DNA of 12,120 nucleotides from an uncultured Bacillaceae bacterium (GTDB taxonomy: Bacteria; Bacillota; Bacilli; Bacillales; Caldibacillaceae): assembly GCA_937951955.1 (NCBI GenBank), contig CALGAD010000042.1:1-12120 (forward strand). Reading direction: 5' to 3'. Under the pieces are notes generated by a model. That model made no database searches and was not told the DNA's origin. It worked only from the letters and a program-made list of their open reading frames with translations. This document shows positions 1 through 6,361 of this stretch, in pieces; within the stretch, counting starts at the first letter, position 1; every line of letters begins with the position of its first letter. The translations under genes were made by a program, and so were the position numbers.

Positions 1-6
1 TATAAT
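1..6 (+). promoter_or_regulatory. Possible -10 box for the YxjI-like gene
   Basis: The window opens with TATAAT, a perfect sigma-A -10 hexamer. It lies 42 bases upstream of the first gene's start codon, so a transcript would begin near position 13 with a leader of about 36 nt. The -35 box would lie outside the window, so this rests on one hexamer in AT-rich DNA. Confidence 0.35.
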
Positions 7-48
7 AAAATTAAATACAATCCAATCAACGGTTAGGAGATAAAAGTT

Positions 49-552
49 ATGGGGATGAAGCAGCTTTATATTAAGCAGAAAGTATTCAGTCTCAGTGAAA
101 AGTTTACTGTCAACGATGAACAGGAGCGGGATATTTATTATGTTACGGGGAGCTTTATGAAAGTACCGAAGACCTTCACCATCACAGATAAAGATGGTAA
201 GGAAGTAGCTCTGATTACGAAAAAAATTTTCAGCTTTTTACCGAAATTTTTTGTCGAGGTAAATGGGCAAGAAGTGTGTACAATTAAGAAAGAATTATCC
301 TTTTTTAAATCCCGATATTCTATTGATACAGCAGGGATTGAAGTGCGCGGGAACTGGTGGGATATGGATTTTCAAGTGATGCAAAATGGGAGAACCGTTG
401 GAAAAGTGAGCAAAGAGTGGTTCACCTGGGGCGACAGCTATAAGGTACAAATCATCGATGAACAGCTCGAAACTTTGCTGATCGCCCTCACCGTTGCAAT
501 CGATTGTGTCAAGGCTGATGAAAGAGCAGCTGCGGCTGGATCTGCGACTTAA
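49..552 (+). CDS. LURP-one-related (YxjI-like) protein
   Basis: This 167-residue protein resembles the LURP-one-related family (PF04525), of which B. subtilis YxjI is the bacterial example I recognise. The family folds as a tubby-like beta-barrel around a central hydrophobic helix and has no established enzymatic activity in bacteria. Visible family features are the N-terminal LYIKQKVFSL segment, alternating short beta-strand stretches (FTITDKDGKEVALI, FFVEVNGQEVCTI), a conserved GNWWDMDF region near residue 105, and a hydrophobic C-terminal helix (TLLIALTVAIDCV) matching the helix that fills the barrel. There is no signal peptide or membrane segment, so it should be cytoplasmic. ATG 49 is chosen because AGGAGA at 35-40 sits 8 nt upstream; ATG 55 is too far away. 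It appears monocistronic, with no clear terminator after it. Family assignment is confident; function is unknown. Confidence 0.88.
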   Translation: MGMKQLYIKQKVFSLSEKFTVNDEQERDIYYVTGSFMKVPKTFTITDKDGKEVALITKKIFSFLPKFFVEVNGQEVCTIKKELSFFKSRYSIDTAGIEVRGNWWDMDFQVMQNGRTVGKVSKEWFTWGDSYKVQIIDEQLETLLIALTVAIDCVKADERAAAAGSAT

Positions 553-705
553 TGCATTTAAAAATAACACGAAAATCTCTCGTTTGAAATAGTATTTTAA
601 TAAACTTTAAGCGGGATTTTATTTTTTGGTAGTAAAGCATATCATTCATATAAATACTGTTAAATGAACAATTAATAAACTAATTTATTATTCTTAAATG
701 ATCAT

Positions 706-770
706 TCTCCTTGATGTACATATTTTGTAATATAATATTAACGTCAAGTGAGAATGTACATCAAGGAGGA
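706..770 (+). repeat. Perfect 15-bp inverted repeat covering the nuclease ribosome binding site
   Basis: CTCCTTGATGTACAT at 707-721 is the exact reverse complement of ATGTACATCAAGGAG at 754-768, with a 32-nt spacer. A G-T wobble and an A-T pair extend it to 17 bp. The right arm contains the Shine-Dalgarno sequence AAGGAGG (763-769) of the downstream gene, and the left arm supplies a perfect anti-Shine-Dalgarno. Each arm also holds the 8-bp palindrome ATGTACAT (714-721 and 754-761), 40 bp apart, so the arms could instead be paired operators flanking the promoter. The rest of 553-705 is AT-rich with no gene or clear terminator that I can see. Confidence 0.75.
711..738 (+). promoter_or_regulatory. 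Candidate sigma-A promoter for the nuclease gene
   Basis: TTGATG at 711-716 and TAATAT at 733-738 are 16 bp apart; the overlapping TATAAT at 731-736 is a better -10 but leaves only 14 bp. A start near 743-746 would place the left arm of the inverted repeat outside the transcript and over the -35 box. The choice of promoter therefore decides whether the repeat acts in RNA or in DNA. Confidence 0.4.
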
Positions 771-775
771 GACAT

Positions 776-1903
776 ATGAAAAAAGTTTTATATGGCCTGC
801 TCATATTATTTGCTTTAGTTCTAATTATTAGTTATCCTTTCGTCTTGATCGGACTGCTTGTGAGTATCTGGGGAATTAATAAAATATATAAAGCGAAGCA
901 ATTGGGTGCAAAATCAAAAAGTGGAATGGCCATCTTGATGATCGGTGTTCTCCTTTTTATCTCCGGTATCGGATCCGGTGAAACCGCCGATTCAATTGAT
1001 GGGGCAAAAGAAGAAACAGCTGTAGAAGAAACGCAAGCAATGGACGAAGATGAGAAAGAAGAGTCTCCAGATAGGGAAGAAAAAACGAGTGCGAAGAACA
1101 AAGAAACCGATAAAGAAAACGAAGATGATGCAACTCTTGAAACTCAGGATACACAAGTTGTCGAAGTACCAAAGGAAAATAACACGACTCCTTCCAGTTC
1201 TGAATCATCGAGCTCATCTAAACAACAAGTTGCCGCAGAGTTAGGCCTGGAACTTGTCACCGTTTCCCGTGTGATTGATGGGGATACATTTGAGCTAAAC
1301 GATGGTCGGAAAGTCCGTTTAATCGGTGTAAATACACCCGAATCAACGAACCGAACAGAGGTTTTCGGAAAAGAAGCGAGCAATTATACTAAAAGCAAAT
1401 TAGAAGGCAAGCAAATATATTTACAGAAGGATGTTTCGGATACCGATCGCTACGGTCGCTATTTACGTCTTGCCTGGCTAGATGTGCCGAGTAGTCTCGA
1501 TAGCGAAAGTGAGATTCGTTCTAAAATGTTTAATGCGGATTTAGTTCTAAATGGATATGCTGAGCCAGCAACATATCCTCCTGATGTAAGGTATAGTGAA
1601 TATTTCCGGAAGTTTGCTCGAGAAGCAAGGGAAGGAGAAAAAGGACTGTGGGCTTTCGGAGAAGAAGGTACAACGAAAGGCGATTTTGATAAAACAACGG
1701 CAACATCTTCTTCGAACTCTGGTAATGAAAAATCAAATAATAGTTCCAGCAGTCAGTGGAACGGTTCAACTTCCGGACAGAAGGAAAGTTTTAAAAACTG
1801 TACGGAACTAAGAAAAGTATATCCGCAAGGAGTTCCTAAAGACCATCCAGCCTACGCTCCCAAACATGATCGGGATAAAGACGGCTGGGCTTGTGAAGTT
1901 TAA
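776..1903 (+). CDS. Membrane-anchored staphylococcal-nuclease-like protein with C-terminal excalibur domain
   Basis: This 375-residue protein is a predicted extracytoplasmic Ca2+-dependent nuclease. Two hydrophobic segments (about 4-35 and 50-67) anchor the N-terminus. An acidic, Ser-rich, low-complexity linker follows (about 70-150), then a thermonuclease (SNase) domain at about 158-294. Residues matching the SNase active site are D170 (IDGDT), R181 (VRLIG), T187 and E189 (NTPE), and R228 (DRYGR). The position of SNase Asp40 is Asn186 here. A second Ser/Asn-rich linker (about 300-337) leads to a C-terminal excalibur domain (339-375) with paired cysteines C342 and C373 and the Ca2+-binding type motif DRDKDGWACE. 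Excalibur domains are common on Bacillus surface nucleases. The likely role is degradation of external DNA or RNA at the cell surface. ATG 776 follows AAGGAGG at 763-769. Domain calls are firm; the physiological substrate is inferred. Confidence 0.92.
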   Translation: MKKVLYGLLILFALVLIISYPFVLIGLLVSIWGINKIYKAKQLGAKSKSGMAILMIGVLLFISGIGSGETADSIDGAKEETAVEETQAMDEDEKEESPDREEKTSAKNKETDKENEDDATLETQDTQVVEVPKENNTTPSSSESSSSSKQQVAAELGLELVTVSRVIDGDTFELNDGRKVRLIGVNTPESTNRTEVFGKEASNYTKSKLEGKQIYLQKDVSDTDRYGRYLRLAWLDVPSSLDSESEIRSKMFNADLVLNGYAEPATYPPDVRYSEYFRKFAREAREGEKGLWAFGEEGTTKGDFDKTTATSSSNSGNEKSNNSSSSQWNGSTSGQKESFKNCTELRKVYPQGVPKDHPAYAPKHDRDKDGWACEV

Positions 1904-1955
1904 TATAGGAATATCCGAACAAAAATTATAAATTACTGAATAAAATAGGCAAGTG

Positions 1956-1996
1956 TAAGGGACGGAGGACAATCCAGGATTGCCCCCCGTCCCTTA
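1956..1996. terminator. Bidirectional hairpin terminator between nuclease and methyltransferase genes
   Basis: TAAGGGACGG (1956-1965) pairs with CCGTCCCTTA (1987-1996). An inner stem CAATC/GATTG (1970-1974 with 1978-1982) extends it into a long, imperfect hairpin. It lies 50 nt after the nuclease stop and ends 4 nt before the convergent methyltransferase stop, so it can serve both. The trailing T-run is weak (AAATTTT). The GGGACGG/CCGTCCC arms recall intergenic hairpins that recur in Bacillaceae genomes (recollection, not searched). Confidence 0.65.
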
Positions 1997-2000
1997 AATT

Positions 2001-2618
2001 TTACCCATAACGGTAGACGACAAACTTTCCATATTTTCCATGATCTTTGTACGCTTTGATTTTATTAATAAGCCTGAACGGTGTTTCATTATTGAGAAAT
2101 TGTTTGAATTCCGGGAGCGGGTAGTAAAAAATAATGTCTACTGTTCGTTCATGTTTTTTAATGGAGTGTAAGATATTATGGACAACTTGTTTGAATATGG
2201 AGAGAGAAAAGGGGTTAAAAAAGTAAAAGACATTGTCTTCGGGCTGTATCTCATAATGTTCCGCCAGACCGTACTCAAACCTTAATGGCGCGGTTAAATG
2301 CTGGTACTTTTCATGATAGATTGCTTGGTTTTCTAACGCTTCCATAAAGGTGATGTCATTATTTTCAATACCTGTTACTGGAACATTAAAATGGTAATGA
2401 ATATAGAAACAGACCCTCCCTCTTCCGCAACCGAAGTCGACAACCTGATCATGTGGTTGGATCTTATAATGTTGAAAAAGCTGTTCCAAAGCTTCATACG
2501 GAGTGGCCTCATAACGATTGTACTGTTCGGTATTATTCCGCCATTCTCGTATACCGACGGTGCGGATTTGGAGTATTTGATCTAATTTTTTTTCTAGCAT
2601 TTTTTCAATTCGCTCCAT
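2001..2618 (-). CDS. Class I SAM-dependent methyltransferase, substrate unknown
   Basis: This 205-residue cytoplasmic protein has the Rossmann-fold SAM-binding signature. Motif I is VVDFGCGRGRV at 59-69, followed by the acidic end of strand beta-2 at E85 (TGIENND). Motif IV is FYFFNPFS at about 131-138, an N-P-[FP]-type motif seen in several bacterial methyltransferases. An N-terminal helical segment (1-50, with EATPYEALEQLF) precedes the core and resembles small Firmicute methyltransferases of unassigned substrate. There is no membrane segment. The ATG at 2618 has only a poor Shine-Dalgarno (AGGCG); the in-frame ATG at 2600 (codon 7) has GGAG about 12 nt upstream, so the start is uncertain by six codons. 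It is transcribed alone, convergent with the nuclease gene and divergent from the hydrolase gene. The methyltransferase call is confident; neither motifs nor neighbours indicate the acceptor. Confidence 0.85.
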   Translation of the reverse strand: MERIEKMLEKKLDQILQIRTVGIREWRNNTEQYNRYEATPYEALEQLFQHYKIQPHDQVVDFGCGRGRVCFYIHYHFNVPVTGIENNDITFMEALENQAIYHEKYQHLTAPLRFEYGLAEHYEIQPEDNVFYFFNPFSLSIFKQVVHNILHSIKKHERTVDIIFYYPLPEFKQFLNNETPFRLINKIKAYKDHGKYGKFVVYRYG

Positions 2619-2652
2619 TCTATGTTGTTCGCCTATTAAGGACTTATATACT

Positions 2653-2680
2653 ATTCTACTAATCTTTTTAAAAAGGGCAA
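2653..2680 (-). promoter_or_regulatory. Candidate promoter for the methyltransferase gene
   Basis: On the minus strand, TTGCCC (2680-2675) and TAGAAT (2658-2653) are separated by 16 bp, matching sigma-A hexamers at 4/6 and 5/6. Transcription would start near 2646, about 28 nt before the ATG at 2618. The surrounding DNA is AT-rich, so chance matches are possible. Confidence 0.35.
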
Positions 2681-2719
2681 AATTATGGCTTTTTTACACA
2701 AAACGGTTCATCTAAAAAT

Positions 2720-2735
2720 ATTAGGCATGCCTAAT
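2720..2735. promoter_or_regulatory. 16-bp perfect palindrome resembling a DtxR/MntR-family operator
   Basis: ATTAGGCATGCCTAAT is a perfect palindrome, markedly more GC-rich in its core than its surroundings. The half-sites TTAGG/CCTAA resemble operators of metal-dependent repressors of the DtxR/IdeR/MntR family (from memory, not searched). It lies in the 313-bp divergent region between the methyltransferase and hydrolase starts, about 75 bp upstream of each predicted transcription start. It therefore does not overlap either predicted promoter core. The regulator and target are not identified. Confidence 0.45.
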
Positions 2736-2812
2736 GAAATCCTACTACTCGCATGACAATAAACAAATATGTGATATAGGGAGTTGTTTGTCGGAATTTT
2801 ATAAAAATAAAT

Positions 2813-2828
2813 TTGACAACGCTTTCAT
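2813..2828 (+). promoter_or_regulatory. CcpA cre-like operator over the hydrolase -35 box
   Basis: TGACAACGCTTTCA (2814-2827) matches the catabolite-responsive element consensus TGWAANCGNTNWCA at 13 of 14 positions, the exception being C at position 4. Flanking T's on both sides fit the extended consensus. It overlaps the -35 hexamer. By analogy with known Bacillus cre sites, that position would repress transcription when glucose or another preferred sugar is present. Confidence 0.6.
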
Positions 2829-2842
2829 TGAAAGGTTATATT
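2813..2842 (+). promoter_or_regulatory. Sigma-A promoter of the alpha/beta hydrolase gene
   Basis: TTGACA at 2813-2818 is a perfect -35 box, and TATATT at 2837-2842 (or TTATAT one base earlier) is the -10 box, with 17-18 bp between. Transcription would begin near 2849, giving a leader of about 83 nt before the ATG at 2932. No strong leader hairpin is seen. Confidence 0.7.
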
Positions 2843-2931
2843 TTTTGTAAGATATGAATTTTCCAGATAGAGTTTCGTAGAAAAGTAGCTGATTCACATT
2901 GTAAAAAAATTTGCACAGGAGGTTGGAGATC

Positions 2932-3876
2932 ATGGCGATTCATGAAGTTGAATTTCAGTCATTTAATGAGAAGGATACGATTAAGGCATGGATCTATACT
3001 CCGATTCGGAAACCGCGCGGTATTGTCCAAATTGTTCACGGTTTTGGTGAACATTCCCGTCGCTATTTACACATGATATTAACTTTGAATGAAGCCGGCT
3101 TTATCGTTGCCGCAGATGACCATGTCGGCCATGGGAAAACGGCCTATGATTCGGGTAATTGGACGGACTGGGGCGACAAAGGTTATATGACGATGGCTGA
3201 AGATGAGCATAAGCTCCGGAAAATTGTGGAGGAAAAATTTCCAGGACTCCCCTATTTCATGTTCGGGCATAGTATGGGTTCGATGATTTTACGGGGCTAT
3301 GCAACGAAATACAGCGATGGCTTATCGGGAATTATCTTATGTGGAACATCGGGTAATTTAGCTCACTTAAAAGAAGTTTCTCATGAGTTAAAAGCGCGTA
3401 TTGATCAAGGTGATGGGGAGGTTGTTGATGATAAGTATTTGAGGGATTTATTTGGCTGGATGACGGAACGTATTGAGAATCCAAATACACCCAATGACTG
3501 GATTGCGGGTGATCCGGATATAGTAGCGGATCATGCGAATGACCCGTTTAACAACTTTGAAGCTACACCGAATATTCGTTCATTGTATTATTTCGTCCAG
3601 ATGATGGAGACAATTAATGGAACGGAATGGGCAGAAAAAATCCCCAAATCAATTCCCTTCTATAATATTGCAGGAGATCAGGATCCTGTCGGTTTATATG
3701 GTGAAGGAGTTTATGCAGTCTCTAACTGGCTTGCCGAAACAGGTCATTATGTAGAGACAAAACTTTATTCCGGGTATCGCCATGAAATCCATAATTACCG
3801 TGATATTCGCGATGAAGTGGAACAAGGTATTGTTGATTTTATCAACCGGATGATTGAACGAAAGACATCGATGTAG
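2932..3876 (+). CDS. Alpha/beta hydrolase of the monoacylglycerol lipase / lysophospholipase type
   Basis: This 314-residue protein is a serine hydrolase of the Hydrolase_4 (serine aminopeptidase S33) family, which includes monoacylglycerol lipases and lysophospholipases. The oxyanion-loop motif VHGFGEHSRRY is at 35-45, matching the HGxxEHxxRY pattern of monoacylglycerol lipases. The nucleophile Ser114 is in GHSMG (112-116). The acid is probably Asp251 in GDQDPVG, and the catalytic His is His284 in GYRHEIHN. There is no signal peptide, so it acts in the cytoplasm, probably on acylglycerols or lysophospholipids. ATG 2932 is chosen over an in-frame TTG at 2911 because AGGAGG (2917-2922) lies 9 nt before it. 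It is monocistronic, with its own promoter and a likely cre site, and is followed by a strong terminator. Fold and triad are confident; the exact ester substrate is inferred. Confidence 0.9.
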   Translation: MAIHEVEFQSFNEKDTIKAWIYTPIRKPRGIVQIVHGFGEHSRRYLHMILTLNEAGFIVAADDHVGHGKTAYDSGNWTDWGDKGYMTMAEDEHKLRKIVEEKFPGLPYFMFGHSMGSMILRGYATKYSDGLSGIILCGTSGNLAHLKEVSHELKARIDQGDGEVVDDKYLRDLFGWMTERIENPNTPNDWIAGDPDIVADHANDPFNNFEATPNIRSLYYFVQMMETINGTEWAEKIPKSIPFYNIAGDQDPVGLYGEGVYAVSNWLAETGHYVETKLYSGYRHEIHNYRDIRDEVEQGIVDFINRMIERKTSM

Positions 3877-3923
3877 GTCAAAACCGAATTTTTTGCGATG
3901 GATCAGATTGCTTTCCTAAAAGG

Positions 3924-3974
3924 AAAACCTTCAATCTGTAGGTAAATGCTTCCCTTACAGATTGAAGGTTTTTT
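3924..3974. terminator. Strong bidirectional rho-independent terminator
   Basis: AAAACCTTCAATCTGTA (3924-3940) pairs perfectly over 17 bp with TACAGATTGAAGGTTTT (3956-3972), with a 15-nt loop and a T-tract on the plus strand. On the minus strand the stem is followed by TTTTCCTTTT. It therefore ends both the hydrolase transcript and the convergent ABC transporter operon. A small stem TTTCC/GGAAA (3912-3926) overlaps its left arm; I give that no function. Confidence 0.9.
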
Positions 3975-4038
3975 AGTTAAAAGTACGTTTGCTAAAATTT
4001 TTTAATAAGTTAATAAACGAATCAATCAACGTTCCGCT

Positions 4039-4878
4039 TTATTCAAAAGCCGGTACCGCTGATTCCGGATAATTTTCTTCGAGGAATTGTTTTACTTGTG
4101 AACTGGTCATTGCTTCTGCTAATTTTTGAATCGGTTCAGAGTCTGCATTGTCTTCCCTGGCAATTAAGGAAATGGCAAAGTCTTCAATTGGCTCTTCTAC
4201 AAGTAGCGCATCCCGGCTCGGTAGCAAGTCAAGTGGCTTGGCGTAGGAAGGATATAAAACCGTTGCATCGGCATCATCGTACATCCGGGCGAGCATGAGT
4301 AAATCTACTTCTACAAGTTCGAATTTTTTAGGGTTTTCTGCAATATCCTGTAATGTTCCGTTAACTCCTGCTTCTTCATTAAGGGTAATAACACCTTTAT
4401 CATCAAGGAAGGCTAATGCTCTTCCCCGGTTTGTTGAGTCATTCGGAATGGCAATAGTGGCACCTTCCGGTAGGTCTTCAAAGGAATCGTACTCTTTTGA
4501 ATAAAGTCCTAAAGCTGCATGGTAAATCGGTTCAACAACAACGAGATTTGCCCCGGTATTTTCATTGTACATTTCCATAAATAGGCCGTGACCAAAGAAG
4601 TTGGCATCCACGTCTTCGTTAGCAACGGCATCGTTCGGCTGGATATTATCGCTCACATGGACGATCTCAACGTTAACCCCTTCCTCAACTAACAAATCTT
4701 TGGCGATTTCCAAAATTTCTGTCATGGGCGGGTTAATTGAGGCAACTTTAACTGTAACTTCTTCTTGTTCTGTTGATTTTTGTGTATCCGCATTTCCTTT
4801 TGCTGATTGTTCTTCTCCTCCACCACAACCGGCAAGTATCAATACAATGGCTGCTAATGAAATGAGTAATTTCTTCAT
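4039..4878 (-). CDS. metQ: MetQ-like (NlpA family) substrate-binding lipoprotein of an ABC importer
   Basis: This 279-residue extracytoplasmic binding protein belongs to the NlpA/MetQ family (PF03180). Residues 1-18 form a lipoprotein signal peptide with lipobox LAGC and lipidated Cys18, followed by a short Gly/Glu/Lys linker. Typical family segments are DANFFGH (91-97), LPEGATIAIPNDSTNRGRAL (136-154) and the C-terminal domain ending AVPAF. The ligand pocket differs from methionine-binding members as I remember them: FFQHxPYL becomes FFGHGLFM (94-101), and the Asn of the YVNLIVxRED segment (Asn229 in E. coli MetQ) aligns with Ile236 (FAISLIARED). Methionine binding is therefore doubtful; another amino acid or small ligand is possible. 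It is the last gene of the operon, 20 bp after the permease, with GGAGG 10 nt before ATG. Family is sure; the symbol reflects homology, not a proven substrate. Confidence 0.85.
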   Translation of the reverse strand: MKKLLISLAAIVLILAGCGGGEEQSAKGNADTQKSTEQEEVTVKVASINPPMTEILEIAKDLLVEEGVNVEIVHVSDNIQPNDAVANEDVDANFFGHGLFMEMYNENTGANLVVVEPIYHAALGLYSKEYDSFEDLPEGATIAIPNDSTNRGRALAFLDDKGVITLNEEAGVNGTLQDIAENPKKFELVEVDLLMLARMYDDADATVLYPSYAKPLDLLPSRDALLVEEPIEDFAISLIAREDNADSEPIQKLAEAMTSSQVKQFLEENYPESAVPAFE

Positions 4879-4898
4879 TTATTATAAACCTCCAGTTA

Positions 4899-5561
4899 TT
4901 AACGTTTATCAATTACTCTAGAAATCGTACTACCCACAAATTGTATGAGCTGTACGAGAATAATCATAATGATAATCATGTATGTCATTAATTCTGTTTT
5001 AAATTGCTGGTAACCGTAGCGAATGGCAAAATCGCCGATTCCTCCCCCACCAACAACCCCGACAATCGTCGAGTATGAAATAAAACTGATCGCGGATGTA
5101 GTAAGTCCTAACACTAAACCGGAACGGGCTTCCACTAATAAAAATTTAAAAACAGTCTGCGGAATCGACGCCCCCATCGAAATGGCGGCTTCAATGACCC
5201 CTTTCGGTACTTCGAGAAGCGCTTGCTCGACTAATCTTGAATAATAGGCAATGGCCATAATTGCCAGGGGTACCGTTGCAGCGGCGGTGCCGATAGCTGT
5301 TCCGATTATCCAGCGCGTGAAGGGGATTAAAAAGACAACGAATAGCAGGAAGGGAAAGGAGCGGACAATATTCACAAACAAGTTACAGATGGAAAAAACG
5401 AAGCGGTTTTCCAGTAACTGTCCTTTTCGTGTTAAAAAAAGGATTGTACCGAGTGGCAGGCCTAAAACGATGGCAAATAAAAGAGACACGCCAACCATAA
5501 TAAAAGTTTCCGCGATCGCTTGCCAGATTTCGGCCTCATACTGAATTAATACTTCAGGCAT
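4899..5561 (-). CDS. metP: MetI/MetP-like ABC transporter permease
   Basis: This 220-residue integral membrane permease (BPD_transp_1 family) normally pairs with MetN-type ATPases. Five hydrophobic segments are visible at about 17-43, 57-80, 86-108, 147-170 and 189-212, matching the usual five-helix MetI topology. The cytoplasmic coupling loop carries an EAA-type motif, EAAISMGA at 124-131. The GVVGGGGIGDFAIRYGYQ segment (about 168-185) is characteristic of MetI permeases. It starts 8 bp after the ATPase stop. Its Shine-Dalgarno (GAGAGAGGAG) is embedded in the last codons of that gene, so the two are probably translated together. Length matches the family (about 217-222). The permease role is certain; methionine specificity is less so, given the unusual partner subunits. 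Confidence 0.9.
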   Translation of the reverse strand: MPEVLIQYEAEIWQAIAETFIMVGVSLLFAIVLGLPLGTILFLTRKGQLLENRFVFSICNLFVNIVRSFPFLLFVVFLIPFTRWIIGTAIGTAAATVPLAIMAIAYYSRLVEQALLEVPKGVIEAAISMGASIPQTVFKFLLVEARSGLVLGLTTSAISFISYSTIVGVVGGGGIGDFAIRYGYQQFKTELMTYMIIIMIILVQLIQFVGSTISRVIDKR

Positions 5562-5569
5562 GTCTCATT

Positions 5570-6313
5570 TCACTCCTCTCTCAATTGCGTTAAGAACCAC
5601 TCCGGAGTATGATCCGAACGTTGAATGCCAGCTGGTTCTACATCGATTGTTTCATACACTTTACCCTGATCCATGATCGTCACCCGGTTACAAATACTTT
5701 TAATGACGTCCATTTCGTGGGAAACAATGACAATGGTGACGCCAAGATGCTGATTGATATTTTTCAACACGCCGAGGATTTCCCTCGTCGTATTCGGATC
5801 GAGCGCTGAAGTAGGTTCATCACATAAAAGAATGGAAGGTTTGTTTGCCAAAGCTCTGGCAATGGCCACCCGTTGCTTTTGTCCCCCGCTCAACTGACTT
5901 GGATACTTGCGTACAAGTTCTTCAAGACCAACGAATTGTAACACTTCCAAAGCCCGTTTTCGACTTTCTTTTTTTGGATATTTGGCGAGTTCCAGTGAAA
6001 CGAGAACATTATCGAAAACGCTTTTATTTGCAACTAGATTAAAATGCTGGAAAATCATCCCGATAGACTGCCGGGCCTGGCGTAATTGTTTTCTCGGCAA
6101 TTTCGTTAAGTCCTGACCATTGACAATGACCGAACCACGATCGGGCGATTCGATAAGATTGATCATTCTTAATAACGTGGATTTCCCTGCCCCGCTTCTA
6201 CCAATAATCCCGTATATATCTCCGCGATAAACGGATAAAGAAACTGAATCTATTGCTAGGAAGGGTGAGTTGTTTTGTATGTAAGTCTTGCTGACATCTG
6301 TCAAGGTGATCAT
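5570..6313 (-). CDS. metN: MetN-like ABC importer ATPase lacking the C-terminal NIL domain
   Basis: This 247-residue nucleotide-binding subunit has all ATPase motifs: Walker A GRSGAGKS (38-45), Q-loop Gln89 (MIFQHF), signature LSGGQ (141-145), Walker B ILLCDEP (161-167) with Glu166, D-loop SALD, and H-loop His199. The core sequence is MetN-like. Canonical MetN is about 340 residues and carries a C-terminal ACT-like NIL domain that binds methionine and inhibits transport; here the protein ends soon after the ATPase core (PEWFLTQLREE). The stop is 8 bp before an intact permease gene whose ribosome site it contains, so the short form looks settled, not a fresh frameshift. It is first in the operon, with GGAGGG 7 nt before the ATG. 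The transporter is predicted to escape methionine trans-inhibition or to import a different ligand. Confidence 0.88.
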   Translation of the reverse strand: MITLTDVSKTYIQNNSPFLAIDSVSLSVYRGDIYGIIGRSGAGKSTLLRMINLIESPDRGSVIVNGQDLTKLPRKQLRQARQSIGMIFQHFNLVANKSVFDNVLVSLELAKYPKKESRKRALEVLQFVGLEELVRKYPSQLSGGQKQRVAIARALANKPSILLCDEPTSALDPNTTREILGVLKNINQHLGVTIVIVSHEMDVIKSICNRVTIMDQGKVYETIDVEPAGIQRSDHTPEWFLTQLREE

Positions 6314-6361
6314 GCAACTACCCTCCTTTTATACTTTAAATTAACAAAACAACTAATTTCT

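Noticed and set aside
295..570. 91-codon minus-strand frame opposite the YxjI-like gene
   Set aside because: It lies almost entirely within a recognised gene on the other strand, with no ribosome site and no recognisable protein features.
2911..2931. Upstream TTG start for the hydrolase, adding seven residues
   Set aside because: The stretch contains the AGGAGG ribosome site for the ATG at 2932, and the added residues are not typical of the family.
3912..3940. Overlapping hairpins before the hydrolase terminator as a possible antiterminator switch
   Set aside because: The alternative stem is only 5 bp and lies after the stop codon, where attenuation would control no downstream gene on that strand.
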